Shown piece by piece: positions 23,853 to 36,644 of a stretch of DNA of 64,000 nt. The notes under the pieces were generated by a model, which searched no databases, was not told where the DNA came from, and was given only the letters and a program-made list of their open reading frames with translations. A program made the position numbers and the translations under genes. Every line of letters starts with the position of its first letter. Positions within the stretch are counted from its first letter, which is position 1. Source of the stretch: Blasia pusilla. Lineage: Eukaryota > Marchantiophyta > Marchantiopsida > Blasiales. The stretch covers positions 10,850,001 to 10,914,000 of the forward strand of contig CM114271.1 of the NCBI GenBank assembly GCA_050084515.1. Direction: 5' to 3'.

Positions 23853-25843
23853 CTGTCGCAGAAAATTTCCCCATTGCCTCATACGGACGGTCCATCAACT
23901 GAGCCACAAACACAACTCTTTGTATTTCCACTCAATTCCATCCTTTCTCCACCACACATGAAGCTCTTCCTAGCACTCCATGGCTTGTTTCAAGGTTTTG
24001 CTATCCTTGCAATGTTGAAGTAGAGCTACATGGTCTGTTCTCATACTCTCCTTGATGCAGGATTGTTGCCAATGGAAAACATCCAATCTTTCCCTTTCCG
24101 GTTGAACTTCCTCCCTCCCCCCAGAACACTTCCCTGATAGCAATCCATCCGGGTTGGGCATTGTCCGCCATGAAGCCATATATTTCAGGAGGAGGTCTTT
24201 TGTTTTCCTTCACCACCTCCAATAGAAGTAATCAACACATCTTCAAGCTGCCAACTTCTTCCGCTTTCACCTCACAGACAAAGATGGTTTTCAGACCCTT
24301 CTCCACATGGTCGTAGACGTGTGCACCCATGGTCAACCATCCATTTAACACCCTATAGCAAATATCAAAGCTAACCTAGATCCCAAATAGATCTTCTCCC
24401 TCCCTCGGTTAATAAGATATAGGCCGCTAGACGGCCCTGTAGTAGACATTTTGAAGACACAAGCTCTGGATCCTTTGCCTCCTTGGCCCATGAACTGCCA
24501 TCTTTGAATGAATGGAAACCGTGAGTTGGCCTTGATCTTGGAATTGGCATCCATCTCCGTGGTCTTTCCATCAAGTATTCGTATTTGACGCAATAAGTTC
24601 CTAAAGCTTTCTGGATCAGCCAAGAATGCAAGATTTTCCCATAGTTGTTTCTCCTCAACTGCCATGATCTCCCCTTGGCTAGGGATACCCAACAGTTGTT
24701 TGCAAATTTGTGATGCAATTGTCAATTTGATCACTCCGAGCTTTGATCCTTGAGAATTTTTGTACACTTCGGCCACTTTCTTTGCCACATCCTCTTTGAT
24801 GTGTCTCTGAATTGCACCTATGACAAGATGAGTGCGAGACCCAACATGAATTTCCAACCTTGTGTACTCGGACGTAGAACTATAGTCGTGCACTATGAAA
24901 AAAATTTAAGCCAGACATGCTCTAACACAGAAAAGGGAGGCTTGACAATGCAAACATCGATGGCCACCTGACACTATGGTTGTACCCACGAGGTAAGGAG
25001 ATTTTGCATTTTTGGGAGAAAATTGGGAAGTATTCACGACTCCGTTCCTCTCAAGGAAGGGGCATCCTAGACTTCTGCACTCTAAGGATCCAAAACATTT
25101 GGTGACGAGACACAATCCAAGGACCACATAGGATTGAAGCGCTTTTCCGTTGCAATCTGCACCATCGGTGACAGTCAATTTTTGGTCCATACCCTTCAAG
25201 CGGCCTCCATCTTTCTTATGAGCAAGACTGATAAGTGGAGGCAGCTCAAAAATGAAGTTTCCATCATACGTTGTTGGTAGCTCATCCAAATTATGTGCCT
25301 GAAAAATTTCAAGGGGAGGGAAGAAAGCAAAGAATTTCTTGAAACTTGAAGCAAGAACGAGTAAGCAGATGTTGGGTCTGACATGTTTCCAACAGATTGT
25401 GTGAGATCGACGACATCCAAAATGTCCACAGCTTCAATCGCGATATTTCGAGCTTGTGAGTTTGGAGTTGATGCTGGATAGGCCGAAGCTGCCGTGCCAA
25501 ATGTGGAGCATGGAGCACTCGAAGGTTTCAGACCGTCTTCATGAGTCGCAGTGGTGATCAGATGAAGGCCATAAACTCTGAATTTTCCATTGGAGTAGGG
25601 TAAGAGGTTCCACACTTTGGAGCCTCCAATTTCTGGTTGGTCTATTTCACCAATAATATCATCCGTTCCATCAACTTTGATATCCTTGGATACAAAGATG
25701 GTTCCAATGTGGAGAAGAAATTGAAGTGAAAGGAAATGTTCTTCGACAATTACATGAATGTCACCAGGTTGGGCTCAAATTATCTCCAATTGAGGAAGGC
25801 CCGCTAGATGATTGCCACATGTGAGCTTCACATAATTATCCAT
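23853..25843 (-). pseudogene. A1: transposase-like gene (MULE-type, tentative)
   Basis: Paralogue of A2. ATG at 25843 (start of MDNYVKLTCG); the exon ends at splice donor CAG-GTGAGT (23853). The N-terminal ~250 residues are of unknown fold. A Cys cluster follows (FGSLECRSLGCPFLERNG, then HRCLHCQAS). A histidine motif (A2 has HVGSHTHPV) reads HVGSRTHLV here. Then comes a long helical part. The region matching the GFMADNAQPGW block of A2 and the following W/Y-rich tail are frame-broken. TGA 25775-25777 stands where A2 has CGA (Arg), a CpG transition. Another stop follows CVRACLA. If functional it would be a nuclear DDE transposase, but family assignment rests on short motifs. Surrounded by pieces of a gypsy element, it was probably inserted into it. 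Confidence 0.6.
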
Positions 25844-26150
25844 TTGGGTCAGACCAAGAATGATTGCCCAGATATAGGAATAAGAATGAGTAGAAGAATG
25901 AGAATGTTGAATTTTTAGTGACCAGTGTCCGTTTAAATTCTAACAGAATATATCTGACATGTAGTTGGTAATTAGGTTGAACCATCGCCATGTGGGAAAA
26001 TATTTGCCAAGGCTCCTTCAACCCGTGGGAATTTGATGGGTTGAATAGCCAAGAGCCCGTAGCATTATCATGGGGCAAAGACCCAAAGAGTCCGACGGGT
26101 TGGAAGGTAGACTCAAGGGGAATCCAACTCTAGCCCTCAAACTGGACGTA

Positions 26151-26789
26151 ACTCAAGGTGTAGGCTGAAACATCGCGCACCTATGTGACATACCTCTAAC
26201 AATGGTCACACTGGTAAACTCTTTGTGTAGACCCATCTCCTCCTCCATGCTGAGGCAGTGTCCACTACCATGACGGGTGCAATCGCACTGGTAATGGGCT
26301 CCACCGCATGCCCAATGCAACAAATAATCCATGAAAACTACTTTTGAGCCGCATTGATGGCGCAGGTTGCTATGGCATAGACTCGCGTTTTCCTCCTTGA
26401 GCTCGTGGTTCCACAATCCTCTCCCAAAATCCACATTGTTGCACTGGTGGTGCACGCAATCGTGACTGCTCTCGCACAGAACCCATGGTTGCTGCGCTCT
26501 CCTCAGCCATGTTGCACTCAATATTCTCTGTGGTCTCAAAAACATATCTCATCATAGGTGAGGTGTGCATAAGAAGTACCCCATCCCTCACCTGTCTCCG
26601 CACGTCTCGGTCCTACATTGCGTATTATGCCTAGATACCCTGGGACACTATCACCCTCTAAGTGACACTTCTCAACGGACGCAATCAAGTGAACACCTCA
26701 TACAAACTCTCACCTAGACGCCTATGCAAGTCGTGGATACTCCGCAACTTCTCCGTCCGCACCACCTCGTAGCTTGTCCGCAACTCCGC
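26151..26789 (-). pseudogene. Degenerate gag middle region
   Basis: Lies between the gag head and the A1 insertion. Short open pieces rich in Cys, His, Arg and Gln appear on the minus strand (for example RRQVRDGVLL), with frame changes. Assigned to the same gypsy element only by position. Confidence 0.3.
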
Positions 26790-27480
26790 AAAGAACTCAA
26801 CTACGGGCTAAACCTACGACAAACGTGATTGGATGATGCAACTCCTCAAGTTCGAGTTACCCCTCCTAACATATCACGGGTGGAAGAGGAAGTAGCCTCT
26901 CCTAACTCCTTCTCATCATCTGGAAACAACTCAGTCCATGACATATAGTGTGGGTCATAGTAAAGTCTCCATGCCTCAATCTTATGGATATATCTCTGAG
27001 AGAACTCATGGCAATCATCCATCGGTGCCCCCTCTAAGTGCTACAATATTCCATTCTATGTTGTAAATGGGTTGAACTCTCTAGAGTTCCTTACCCGTTG
27101 TGAATCACACCAACTCCTAGACTCCGCAATGAAGTCGTACAACTCAATCGTGCCTATAGCTCCCGAAAAACCTACGCGGTCCTCTATTTCGGTCGTCCAT
27201 CTCGTACGTCCAACTAGTAGGACCACTCAATGTGTGCGATGAATCACTGACAAACCCCTCTACATCCTCCCCTTTGTTTGACAATGACATAGAAGGAGAT
27301 CGAGGCGGTCCCTCATGTGGAGACCTTCGGAACCTCACGCCACTCTGCGTATATCCTCTAGAGCTACTCTCGAGTCCAGCACCTCGCCTCTCAAAGTCCC
27401 GAAAGGACGCCGTGATGATCCTCGTGCCTATCTCACGTGATCACTCTCAATCTCACGAGAAATCCCTCAATCACTCAACC
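26790..27480 (-). pseudogene. Ty3/gypsy gag head (methyltransferase element)
   Basis: From about 27480 the minus strand reads a basic Ser/Arg/Gly-rich N-terminus. After a one-base frame change near 27165 comes a gag-like capsid region (GAIGTIELYDFIAESR, MDDCHEFSQRYIHKIEAW, MSWTELFPDDEKEL) to about 26800, with two stops. No start ATG is evident because the intact 10.7-kb gypsy element (from 27485) is inserted immediately upstream. Confidence 0.5.
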
Positions 27481-27484
27481 CAAA
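27480..27484. repeat. Target-site duplication CCAAA (left)
   Basis: CCAAA directly precedes the left LTR and is repeated exactly at 38216-38220 after the right LTR, the 5-bp duplication expected of Ty3/gypsy integrases. Confidence 0.9.
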
Positions 27485-28702
27485 TGTAATGTACAAGTGT
27501 TTCTATTTTATAGTCGATTTAGTAAGTTCGATCCCCAAGAGGATCATTGCTTGATGAAAAGAGAGTTCGGAATTATAATTCTGTTGTAATAATTGTATTT
27601 AAATGTGTGTGAGTTATATTCAATGTCTTATCAATATCTTCTGATATTTCTTAGTACCAAAGGATCTTTTCTCGGTTCTCTCTAGTGGAATTGACAGCAT
27701 GTTCAGGTAGATTTTCCTCTCGACATCAAGAAACCTCACGGAGATCTCAACACAGAAGCTGGCTTCTCCTACTTTCGGAACTCAATCCGTCTTGGCAGGT
27801 TACTCTCTGTCAAACAGATTTCCTACAACTCATGTTGATTATTTCGCTGATGAGAAAGGTTCTCCTGATTCACTCCTCATTCTGCAGACCCAAAAAGAAT
27901 ACTCAAACATAAGCATCGCACATCAGAATGAATGAATGACTGCTTTACTACTCCATCAAGAACGAGAAAGCTTCAAAGTGTATACAAGCTCAAGAGGATA
28001 CTACTCTCTTGCTCGGACCATTCCTACAACATAAGGACTTCGTAAGAGAATGATGATAATGACTTCTGCTTTGCTTCTTAAATATTCGTTGGAGTGGAAG
28101 TGATCCTAAGATTCGAAACGTTCTTGATGAAGCTAGTGTCTCTTCACTATTTCTAACTACCTAGATCTATGGTTCTCTTAGCTTTTCCTACGATCCCTAT
28201 GAATCCGCGGTACAAAATTGTTCTAACTACCAATTTGATACAACGGGTCGCACCCTTCCCTAGTCGAACTGTTTTAACATGTGTCTCTTGAAATCACTGT
28301 CCTTCTTAGCTTCGCTTCGTTGGACTTCAGGAGGACGAAGTACTCCATGCTTCGTTCTTATTTCCTGTGCTTCGTACTTCGTGCTTCGCGCTTCGTTAAA
28401 GAGCGAAGTACTTCGTTCTTCTTTTCTTCGTGATGCTTCGTTATGTAGCGAAGCACTTTGTAGACAGAGCTTCGTATATCTTCGTTAGGCTTCGTTAAGC
28501 TTTGTTAAGCTTCGTTATTGCGTTTTCCTCTCCTCTAAGGCAAATCCTTGATCTTCCATCTCTCGGCCTTGTCCCAAGAGCTTCGTGATTCACTTATTCT
28601 TCTTCATAGTAATAAATAATCATAATCAAAATCATAATATACAAGAGTCTTCGTTGAATAAAAAGATATATTCTTCAAGAGTACAAAATTGTGGGTATCA
28701 CA
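27485..28702 (-). repeat. 3' LTR of the 10.7-kb gypsy element
   Basis: 1218 bp. Matches 37015-38215. Plus-strand edges TGTAATGTAC and GGGTATCACA give TG...CA on the element strand. It carries about 20 copies of the word GCTTCG or CTTCGT between 28300 and 28530, several forming small inverted repeats (GCGAAGTACTTCG). Confidence 0.93.
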
Positions 28703-28717
28703 TACCCCCTCCCTCAA
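28703..28717 (-). other. Polypurine tract
   Basis: On the element strand TTGAGGGAGGGGGTA abuts the TG that begins the 3' LTR, the standard site for plus-strand priming. Confidence 0.8.
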
Positions 28718-28741
28718 ATGTGAGCCGCCCTGGAGAACACT

Positions 28742-30643
28742 TCATGATGTTTCTCCTATCTCCATAAAAGTATCCTCTAAACTATCGAACTCCAGGGTAG
28801 ATGCAAAACAACCGTGAATTGTAAAAGGTTTGTTGATAATGTTAGAAGTATGATTGCGCATTCTTTCTCGTGACTTGTTAACAACTAATTTACTCCCTAG
28901 TACTTTGTTCTGGACTAAGACGTCAGATGGATTAAATACTGGTAAGTCTTCAAGAATAATGGAAAGAGTGGGTACAACTTCTGGAAGAGACTTTGTATGG
29001 TTGTCGAATTGGCGCTTCCAATGTTTGTTGATGTAGTCGATTTCTTCATTCATTTGTTCTTCGAAACTCTTGGCAGCTACCTCGACTAACTCTTTGACAT
29101 GTTCGAGGTCTAACTCCACTTTGTTAAGCAGTTTCTGCTCCGCTTCCAATAGTGCGATCCTCCCTGTGAACTCTGACCATTGCGCCAAGAAGTCTTTGTT
29201 TGTTTCTTGCTGTTCCTGAAGCAGTTTCGAGGACTCAGCATGTTGGGTGGCCAATTTCTTGAACTCGCAGTGCACACGATGTATTTGCTGTCGATATTGG
29301 TCAATAAGGTGCGAAGCTTCCTTGATCTGCGAAGCTAACTGATCAGTCCCACATTCCAAGTTAATCGCCAAGCTCTCCCATTGGCATGCATTTCGTGCTT
29401 CGTACTGACACTGAACTAAGTTGCTTTGAGCTTTGCGAAGCGTGGTCTTCGTATCTTTGAGTTCTTGATCCCGAACGTGAAGATTGGTTTCTGCTATTCG
29501 ACGCTGTGCTTCGTTTTCTGACGAAGCTTGAGCCCTACAGTTGAGGTCATCTAGGGCTTGTAAATAATCTTCCACCGACGCTGTGTCGTCTAGGTGGAGG
29601 ACGTCTTGCAGTTGATGCATGACCGGAACTGCTATATTCAAGAACCACACCATATCGTTGGCTGTCTGAGACATCAAGCGAAGGGAAGGGTGGTGATCGC
29701 TAGCACGAGGCGTCTCATCGGAGTCCTCCTGAGTAGCAGGTTCTGGTTCCAATGGCATTTCGAAGTTGACCCTGCCGCGCTTCGGTCTTGGCTATTTAAT
29801 GACATCTTCGACTTTGCGCGAAGCCGAAGCATGAGGATGGTGCTTTAGGGCTGCTTCGCTTGGTGGTGTGGCTTCACGGCTTCCACTAGTGCCCGCTCCG
29901 CTCCTTCTTGGTAAGCGAACCGGAGTGACCTACGACCACTCGAGTGCTTCGTTCGACGTCAATTCCTGCTTATGAAGATACAGGTGGATTATAAAAGGCG
30001 ATAAGTAGGACTTCGTGCTTGGATGAAGCACCTCCAGCATGTTTCGTACGTTCCCGTCGACAAAGGAAGCAAAGTCGACTCCCGACGCCGTGGGATCCAA
30101 GTGTTGATTCCAAAGAAGGTAACAAATCTTGACGAGCTTGTTGGTTAGGTAGTAAGATCAAGCAGGATAAAATAACGTCATCACATGCTTACAAAACTCT
30201 CCAAATAATGGTGGAGACAGCGATGTAGCCTTGTAACCATTCCTGCTCAGACGATCAGACGTGACACAGCCGAGTGCCAACAATTCTTCGTGTTTTACCA
30301 AGAGCTCAGTATCGTACTCATATTGTGGAGCAGCCGGAAGCATGTACATGGCTTGCCAATCATCCGGCGTCCACTGTTGGGGTTGTGGGCGATATCGAAG
30401 ACCCTTCTTCCAAAACTTGGCTGCTGCCGTTGAGGAACGAAGCTCTCCGAGGAGTTCTCCTAAGGTAAGTGTCCAATTGGATTGAAAGAACGTCGCCAAA
30501 GAGCGCGCTTCCAGTGCTTCGACTAGCTCGGGGGACAGCTTGACCATCGGCATTGCCGCACTTCGCAGAATGGGAGTGGAGTCTTCGCAAGGCATGGCTG
30601 TATGTCGCGCTCGGTGAACACCGCGCTTTGGTATGCTCCGCAA
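28742..30643 (-). pseudogene. ORF3 of the gypsy element, unknown function, coiled coil
   Basis: One frame from about 30643 to 28742 (~630 codons) with three in-frame stops: TGA 30158-30160 and two TAG near 29930 and 29790. First part (about 160 residues): globular, Trp-rich (QWTPDDWQAMYML), with a CTSDRLSRNGYK segment. Middle: low complexity. Last 338 residues: long coiled coil (MHQLQDVLHLDD, ASSENEAQRRIAE, LLEAEQKLLNKVEL). No signal peptide, transmembrane segment or glycosylation-rich pattern, so it does not look like an envelope protein despite its position behind integrase. Function unknown. Possibly capsid-associated, movement-related or an RNA-binding accessory; none can be shown from sequence. 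Confidence 0.6.
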
Positions 30644-30693
30644 CTTCTTGTTTACCCTGTCCAGGAATTGACCTGTCTGGTTCCATAAGGGCG

Positions 30694-30701
30694 CTTATAT
30701 A
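30694..30701 (-). promoter_or_regulatory. Possible internal TATA box ahead of ORF3
   Basis: The element strand reads CTATATAAGC here, about 50 bp upstream of the first ORF3 codons and between integrase and ORF3. It could drive a subgenomic ORF3 transcript. No other promoter element was identified. Confidence 0.3.
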
Positions 30702-30807
30702 GTCCTTGCTCGGCTGTTGTTGTTGGCGTTGGAACTGCAACAATTAGTTTGGCGCTTCGCTGCTTCGCTCTTCAAGAACTGTCGCGCTTCGTTGCTTCGC
30801 TACAAAG

Positions 30808-33800
30808 CTAGAGGCATGCGCTTACCCCCCTTCCTCCGGTTTCAGTCCGCATAAGGTTGAGGCTCATAATACTGACGCACATGCATTCCATTGACCCGCG
30901 TGGGCAGGGATTCTCCCTGTAAGGTCCCCAAATCAGGGATCCATTATCATAGATGGCCAATACCCGGTAGGGCCCCATCCAATTTAGTTTTAATTTTCCG
31001 GGGAACTTGAGTCGCCGGTTATCGTACAACAGCACCAGGTCTCCAACGCTTATCGATTGTGGCCGGAGATGTCGATCGTAACGTTGTTTGCGTGCTTTTT
31101 GCACCTGTTCCGTCTGGCGTAACGCCAACGTGCGTGCTTCTTCCAACGCGACTAAGGTCTCATTCCATCCTTGGAAAACTTTGTTGACGGCCTCTGTTCT
31201 CGTTCCTTCCAGTACTCGATAAGTGGGCAAAGCCCATTCAATAGGGGTTAAGGGATGAACACCATAAGTCAAGAAGAACGAGGTATGCTTTGTCATGACT
31301 TTCTCCGCTGTTCGGTATGCCCACAATGCCGTGGAGATTTTCATGTCCCAATCATAGGAATAGGTGACCGTCAATCGATTCAATATCCGGCAGATCAGGC
31401 CGTTAGATTTTTCCGTCAACCCATTGGCTTTAGGGTTGTAGGGCGTGGTTTTCCGATGCTTAATCACAAAGTGGGAAGTGAGAGACTCAATAGTATTGTT
31501 TAAGAAGTGAGTGCCCCGATCACTTACTAATTCCAATGGGCAGCCATAACGAGTGATAATCATCTCGTATAAAAATTTGGCCACTGCTTCGCTATCATCT
31601 TTACGCGTGGCCACCGCCTCGACCATCTTAGTACAATAGTCGGTGGCTATCACAATATACTTACGCCGTGTTTGGCGAGTAGCGGGGGAGATAGGTCCTA
31701 CAAAGTCAATACCCCATTTTTCAAAAGGGGGCTAGGGGCATGATAGGTACCAAAGGCCACCGGGAGGTTGCCGTGGGTCGACCTGCTCTTTGACAGGCAT
31801 CACAACTCTGGATAAAGTGACCTACATCTTTGTACATAGTTGGCCACCAATAACGTGCGGCCAAGATTTTCTTGATAGTATTTTTTACCGCATAATGTCC
31901 ACCAGAATCAGCCGTATGCATGGCTCTGATGACTTGGGGAACTTCGTCTGCTTCCAAGCATCGTCGATACTCTTCATCCGCACCTAATTTGAATAGGATC
32001 CCCCGACATATCTCAAATGGTCCTATCTTATGTAAGAAAAGTGTGCGCTCCTCCGCTATCATAGGGCCTGGAAGTTGCAAAGTAATTAAAAAACGCAAAA
32101 TATCCTCATAAAAGGACTTGCACAACCGGTCTTCTCTAATATGGAACATGTCTTCGTCGGGAAAGGTATCATCGAAGGACTGGGTGAGGTCCACGTTCGT
32201 CATCCTTAACCTGGAAAGAAAATCGGCATTGGTATGCACCTTGCCGGCACGGGTGACCACATCGAAAGTGAATTCTTGGAGCAGAAGGATCCATCGCGCA
32301 ATACGACCGGACAAGTCCGCCTTTACCATTAATGGTCTGAGCGCGAAATGGTCGACATGGAAAACAAATTCGTAACCCAATAAATAGTGTCGAAACTTTT
32401 TACACGAGAAGACCATGCCTAGCGCCTCTCGTTTGGTGGTAGTAAATTTTTGTTCCGCCGAAGAGAGTTGCCGTCCGGCGTAGTAAACCGGAAAGTCATG
32501 TTTATTGTCATCTAGTTGGTTGAGCACCACTCCAATGGCAAACGAGGATGTGTCCACATATACGTGGAAGGGTTTGGTCCAATCAAGGGACCGGAGTACA
32601 GGCGCTGTTTGCAATGCCCCTTTTAAAGTATCAAATGCCGCTTGGCACGTTGGATTCCACTCCCATTTGGTAGATTTTTTAAGTAATGCAGTAAGAGCTC
32701 CTGCTTTTACCGCATAATCTTTAATAAATCGTCGATAGTATCCGACGTGTCCCAAGAATCCTCTCAATTCTCGGAGATTGGTGGGTGGTTCCAATGCGAC
32801 GATAATATCCACCTTAGCCTTGTCGACCTCAATTCCTTGCGCCGACACTCTGTGCCCCAACAAGATCCCTTGTTTCATAGCAATATACGATTTTTCCGGA
32901 TGGAGGGACAAGTGCACTTCACGACAACATGCGAGGGTTAATTCTAATTTCTCCAAGTGTTCGGCCTCTGTACTGAAGATACAAAAATTGTCCAAGAAAA
33001 TTTCAACAAACTACCACACATACTCTTGGAAGATGGAGATCATCATTCGTTGGAAGGTAGCTGGGACATTGCACAACCCAAAGGGCATCACGCGATACGC
33101 AAACGTTCCCCAGTGCGTGGTGAAAGTGGTGAGGGGCCGATCTTTTTCTCGTATGGATACTTGGTTATAACCCGAGTATCCATCCAAGAAAGTATAACGC
33201 TCGTGGCCGGCAACCTTATCCAAAATACTGTCAGTAAAAGGTAGAGGGTGATGGTCCTTTAAGGTGGCCGCATTCAATTTCCGGTAATCTTGGCACACTC
33301 TAATTTTTCCCATTTGTTTCTTGGGTACAATCACAATGGGAGACACCCACTCGCTACTTAACACTGGATAAATTATTCCTACTCTGAGACTCTGGTCAAT
33401 CTCGTCCTTGACTAGTAACGAGTACTTCGGGTTGAGGCGATACTGCCTCATTCGTACAAGGACCGCACCTTCTTTTAGGTCAATTTTGTGTTCACCATAC
33501 CGTGCTAGAATGCCTGTCATTTCATCCATGGAGTATGCAAACACATCCAAATACTCAAACAATAATCTTTTATACTTCAAGAGTTCGGTGGGCGACAAAT
33601 CCGCCGAGAGGCGTAAAGACTTCTAATCTGTAATTAAGACTGGTATGTAGTCCTTTTCTTGAACCATACTCTCTGTAAAATGGAATGTGCTATGACCCAG
33701 CTTCTCTTCTTCTCGGGTCGACATTGGTTTGCTAGGTATCGACTCCTCGTCTATTTCATAACATTCTAAATAATATACATTGGCCGAGGACTCTGTAGAT

Positions 33801-36595
33801 GTAGTTTGCTCTTGGTCTGATGTATAGCCCTCGTCGGTCGGTGGTGTTTCTCCTTGGGACGGTCGTGATTTCCACGACAACTTGATGAGCCACTTGGAGA
33901 CCTGGTCCAGAGCTTGGAATGTGAAACGTCGCCTCCTCCAATCCGTCGTCACTCGCGCACCATACAACCAGGGTCGTCCAATGAGCAAGGGATAGCCCGT
34001 GGTGGTCAGGGGCTGCAAGACTAAGTAGTCCAACAGAAATAGCACCCCCCCGAGCATGGTCGGAATCTGAGTGATCTGTCCGAGGGGTCGCTTCCGGGAC
34101 TGATCCGCCAACTGCAGGTACTTCTCGGTGGGCTCGTACTCCGTATATCCTAATGCCCGAGCTGTCTGTTCTGTCATAATGTTAATGCCGCTTCTTGAGT
34201 CAATGGGCACCTTCTTAATGGTGTGCCCCTCAATCTCTACCTCTACCTCTGGTGCTCCCAAGTCTTCCACTTCAATACGGAACAGATCCACTACTGGTAG
34301 ATGCTTTGCCGACTTCTTGGGTTTTTTACGGCTTATCTTCCACTGCTGCAAAATTTTGCCGTACACCGGTTTATCCATTAATAATTGCAATAGGGTTATA
34401 TTGGCCGGGGTTGACACCAGGTCCTTGAGTAGGTCGTAGACTTCTAAGACCAGTGGTGACGTCTCGATGGCTTGCACTGCCGAAGTCATTCCGGTTCTCG
34501 TCGGCTCGGGGGTCTTTCTCCCTTCTGGTCCTTGATCCTGACGCTCTTGAGCCTGAACCTGGTCCTCAATATCCTGATGGAAGTACTTAGGATGACTTCG
34601 ATCGAAGGCCGGGTCCACATCACCTTTTAGGATGGCCTTGCCGGCGCGAAAGGTGTCAACACCTTTCGTCTTGGGGTCTTGAGCTTCGAGCGAAGATGAA
34701 CCACCTTTCCTTTCCTTGGGGGTCTTCGCGGTCTGACTCTTGGACCTCGTGGTGACAGCCATAACGGTTTCTTGGAACTCTTTGGGCCAGTCCGACGATT
34801 CTTTGGTGTCCACTCTGCTTGAGTCTTCCTCTCTGATAGTGACTCGCTTTGGCCTGGGGGACCCTAACTCTTCCACGCAGACAAGTTGTACATTGACATC
34901 ATTCTTGGACTCTGGTTGGGCTCCTGGAGTGTTGACATATTTTACCAACAACAGTGGAACCTTGGGCTCCGGGCATTCCACTGTAGTGTGCCCGCCTTTC
35001 TTGCAATTCCTGCACAAGGGATTGAGTCCTACTGGCCGCTTTGGGTTTGGGCAATTATTAGCCCAATGGTCAGCCGCACCGCAATTATAACAACAGTTCC
35101 TTTTTATGGGGGGCGTGAAGGCCGCCGCGCCCATAATCTGCCTCAAGGGTCTCTGCTCCCCGTATTCTGGAGGTACATATCGGGTGATCCAACTTCATCC
35201 AGGATTTGGGGGTGGCACAGCTTGGATGGCATAGCACCCTTCCCACTGTTCGGGTTCATACCACCCTTCTTCAGTAGTGGGATCTTCCTGGATCCAACGT
35301 ACATCCCTCTGCATGTGGCATTCCTGGGCAGTATGCCCTTGGGATCCGCAGGTACTACACCAAATGTTGGGCCTCATCAGACCTGGGCGTCTTCTGGGGT
35401 CCTTCTGGGCCGCCGGATGTACCTTCATTTTTGCAATTTGCTTACTCAACTCTTCCATGGCCGACTTGCCGGCCTTCCTTGCTGTCCCCCTTACTGGACT
35501 TTCGGACCACTGGGGAAGGTGTTTTGTGGGTCGGGTTTTCCTTCGGTGCTTGGGAGAGTGGTGGCGCGTGCTCTTTCCTTTCCGTTTAGATTTTGCGTCT
35601 GGTTCCGAGTCCGAGGACTCCAAAGTATCCCCCATAGAGGATTCCGTGTCTGTGGAGGACGCTTCGTCCTCTGATAAAGCACTAGTTTGCGACAAACCTC
35701 GGCATTGGTGACGCCGTCTTCGTGTTTTACGGGACTTCTCTGAGGCTTTGTAAGCCTCTGCGGAGGCAATGACTGCTTTGAGGGAATCACGTTGGCCTCA
35801 CCGGCAGTACCGGTCCATTTCCTTGGATAGTCTTGACACGAACCAATCTACCAGTTGCGAGGTAGTGGTGTGTTCTAGTTTATTCACCAGGCTGCGAAAC
35901 CTCTGTGTGTACTCCCAAAGAGTTTCCTTCTTTTTCCGTTTCAGGTTGCAAAGCTTCGTAAGAAGCCTGTCCTCGAACTCCAAGTCGCGGAACTCATGTA
36001 GGAAGGACTCCAATACCCTCTTCCATGTTTCCGTGACGTCCGCTCCAAGACCCTCGTACCACTGGCTTGCTCGCTTCTTGAGCAGGCCCGGAAAGACTCG
36101 CAATAAGTCCTCTTCTGAACCTTCCCCATTTGCCTTGGCTACATGGGTAAATTCCAGCACAAAGTTGTCCACATCATCTCGCCGTCCTCCAGCAAAGGTG
36201 GGGTACCTTAGCAGCGTCTTCCTAGTATGAGCCATGGGGAATGGTCTGCTGCTGGGTCCCGGGCTTGAGGCTCGGAAGGGCGGAGGTAGCGGCTCCGCTC
36301 TAGTTGATTGGGTTGGCCCCGCGTCTTCGGACTCTCCAAAAGGGTCCCAGGTTGACTCTTCGTCCGACTGCGAACTGGTAGGGGACGTAGGGGAGAGTTT
36401 GTTCCTGTCTCTCTTCTTGCTCTTGGGCTTTGTGTGAAGACAAAGACCGGGAGACAACCTAGGAGGTCTCCAAGCCGGGTGCTCTTCTTGTTGCTTACTC
36501 CTTCTATCGGCTCGCTGATCTCGCGAAGAGGGCCGGGAGCCTTCCATGAGCCCCTTCTGGGATCCGGAAACTTGCTTCCGCACCCACGGTCGCAA
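30808..36595 (-). pseudogene. gag-pol polyprotein of the 10.7-kb gypsy element (broken)
   Basis: Frame is continuous from about 36595 to 31721, with stops at 35798, 35195, 33623 and 33011. A one-base frameshift near 31720, in a run of Ts, shifts integrase (to 30808). Gag capsid about 36250-35850. Three zinc knuckles: CSTCGSQGHTAQEC, CYNCGAADHWANNC and CRNCKKGGHTTVEC. Protease near 34190: IDSRSGINIM, where D-S-G is expected, so the Gly is now Arg. RT from about 33600. The RT catalytic box reads FLDNF instead of FLDDF, losing the second Asp. RNase H about 32500-32200 (YYAGRQLSS, DHFALRPL, NADFLSRL). Integrase HHCC zinc region ends DACQRAGR; then GIDFVGP, VSDRGTHF and NPKANGLTEKSN give the D,D,E set. 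No chromodomain is seen at the end. Confidence 0.9.
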
Positions 36596-36644
36596 AAAGG
36601 TAGGGATCCATGGAGGGGAAATTAAAGGTTTCTACTTCCTAAGC

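Noticed and set aside
28742-30643. Envelope gene (retrovirus-like) at the ORF3 position
   Set aside because: No signal peptide, transmembrane anchor or cleavage-site pattern; the C-terminal half is a soluble-type coiled coil.
32118-33244. Plus-strand ORFs opposite reverse transcriptase
   Set aside because: Antisense shadows of the RT/RNase H frame.
34886-35711. Long plus-strand ORFs opposite gag
   Set aside because: They mirror the gag-pol codons on the minus strand, where zinc knuckles and capsid motifs prove the coding strand.
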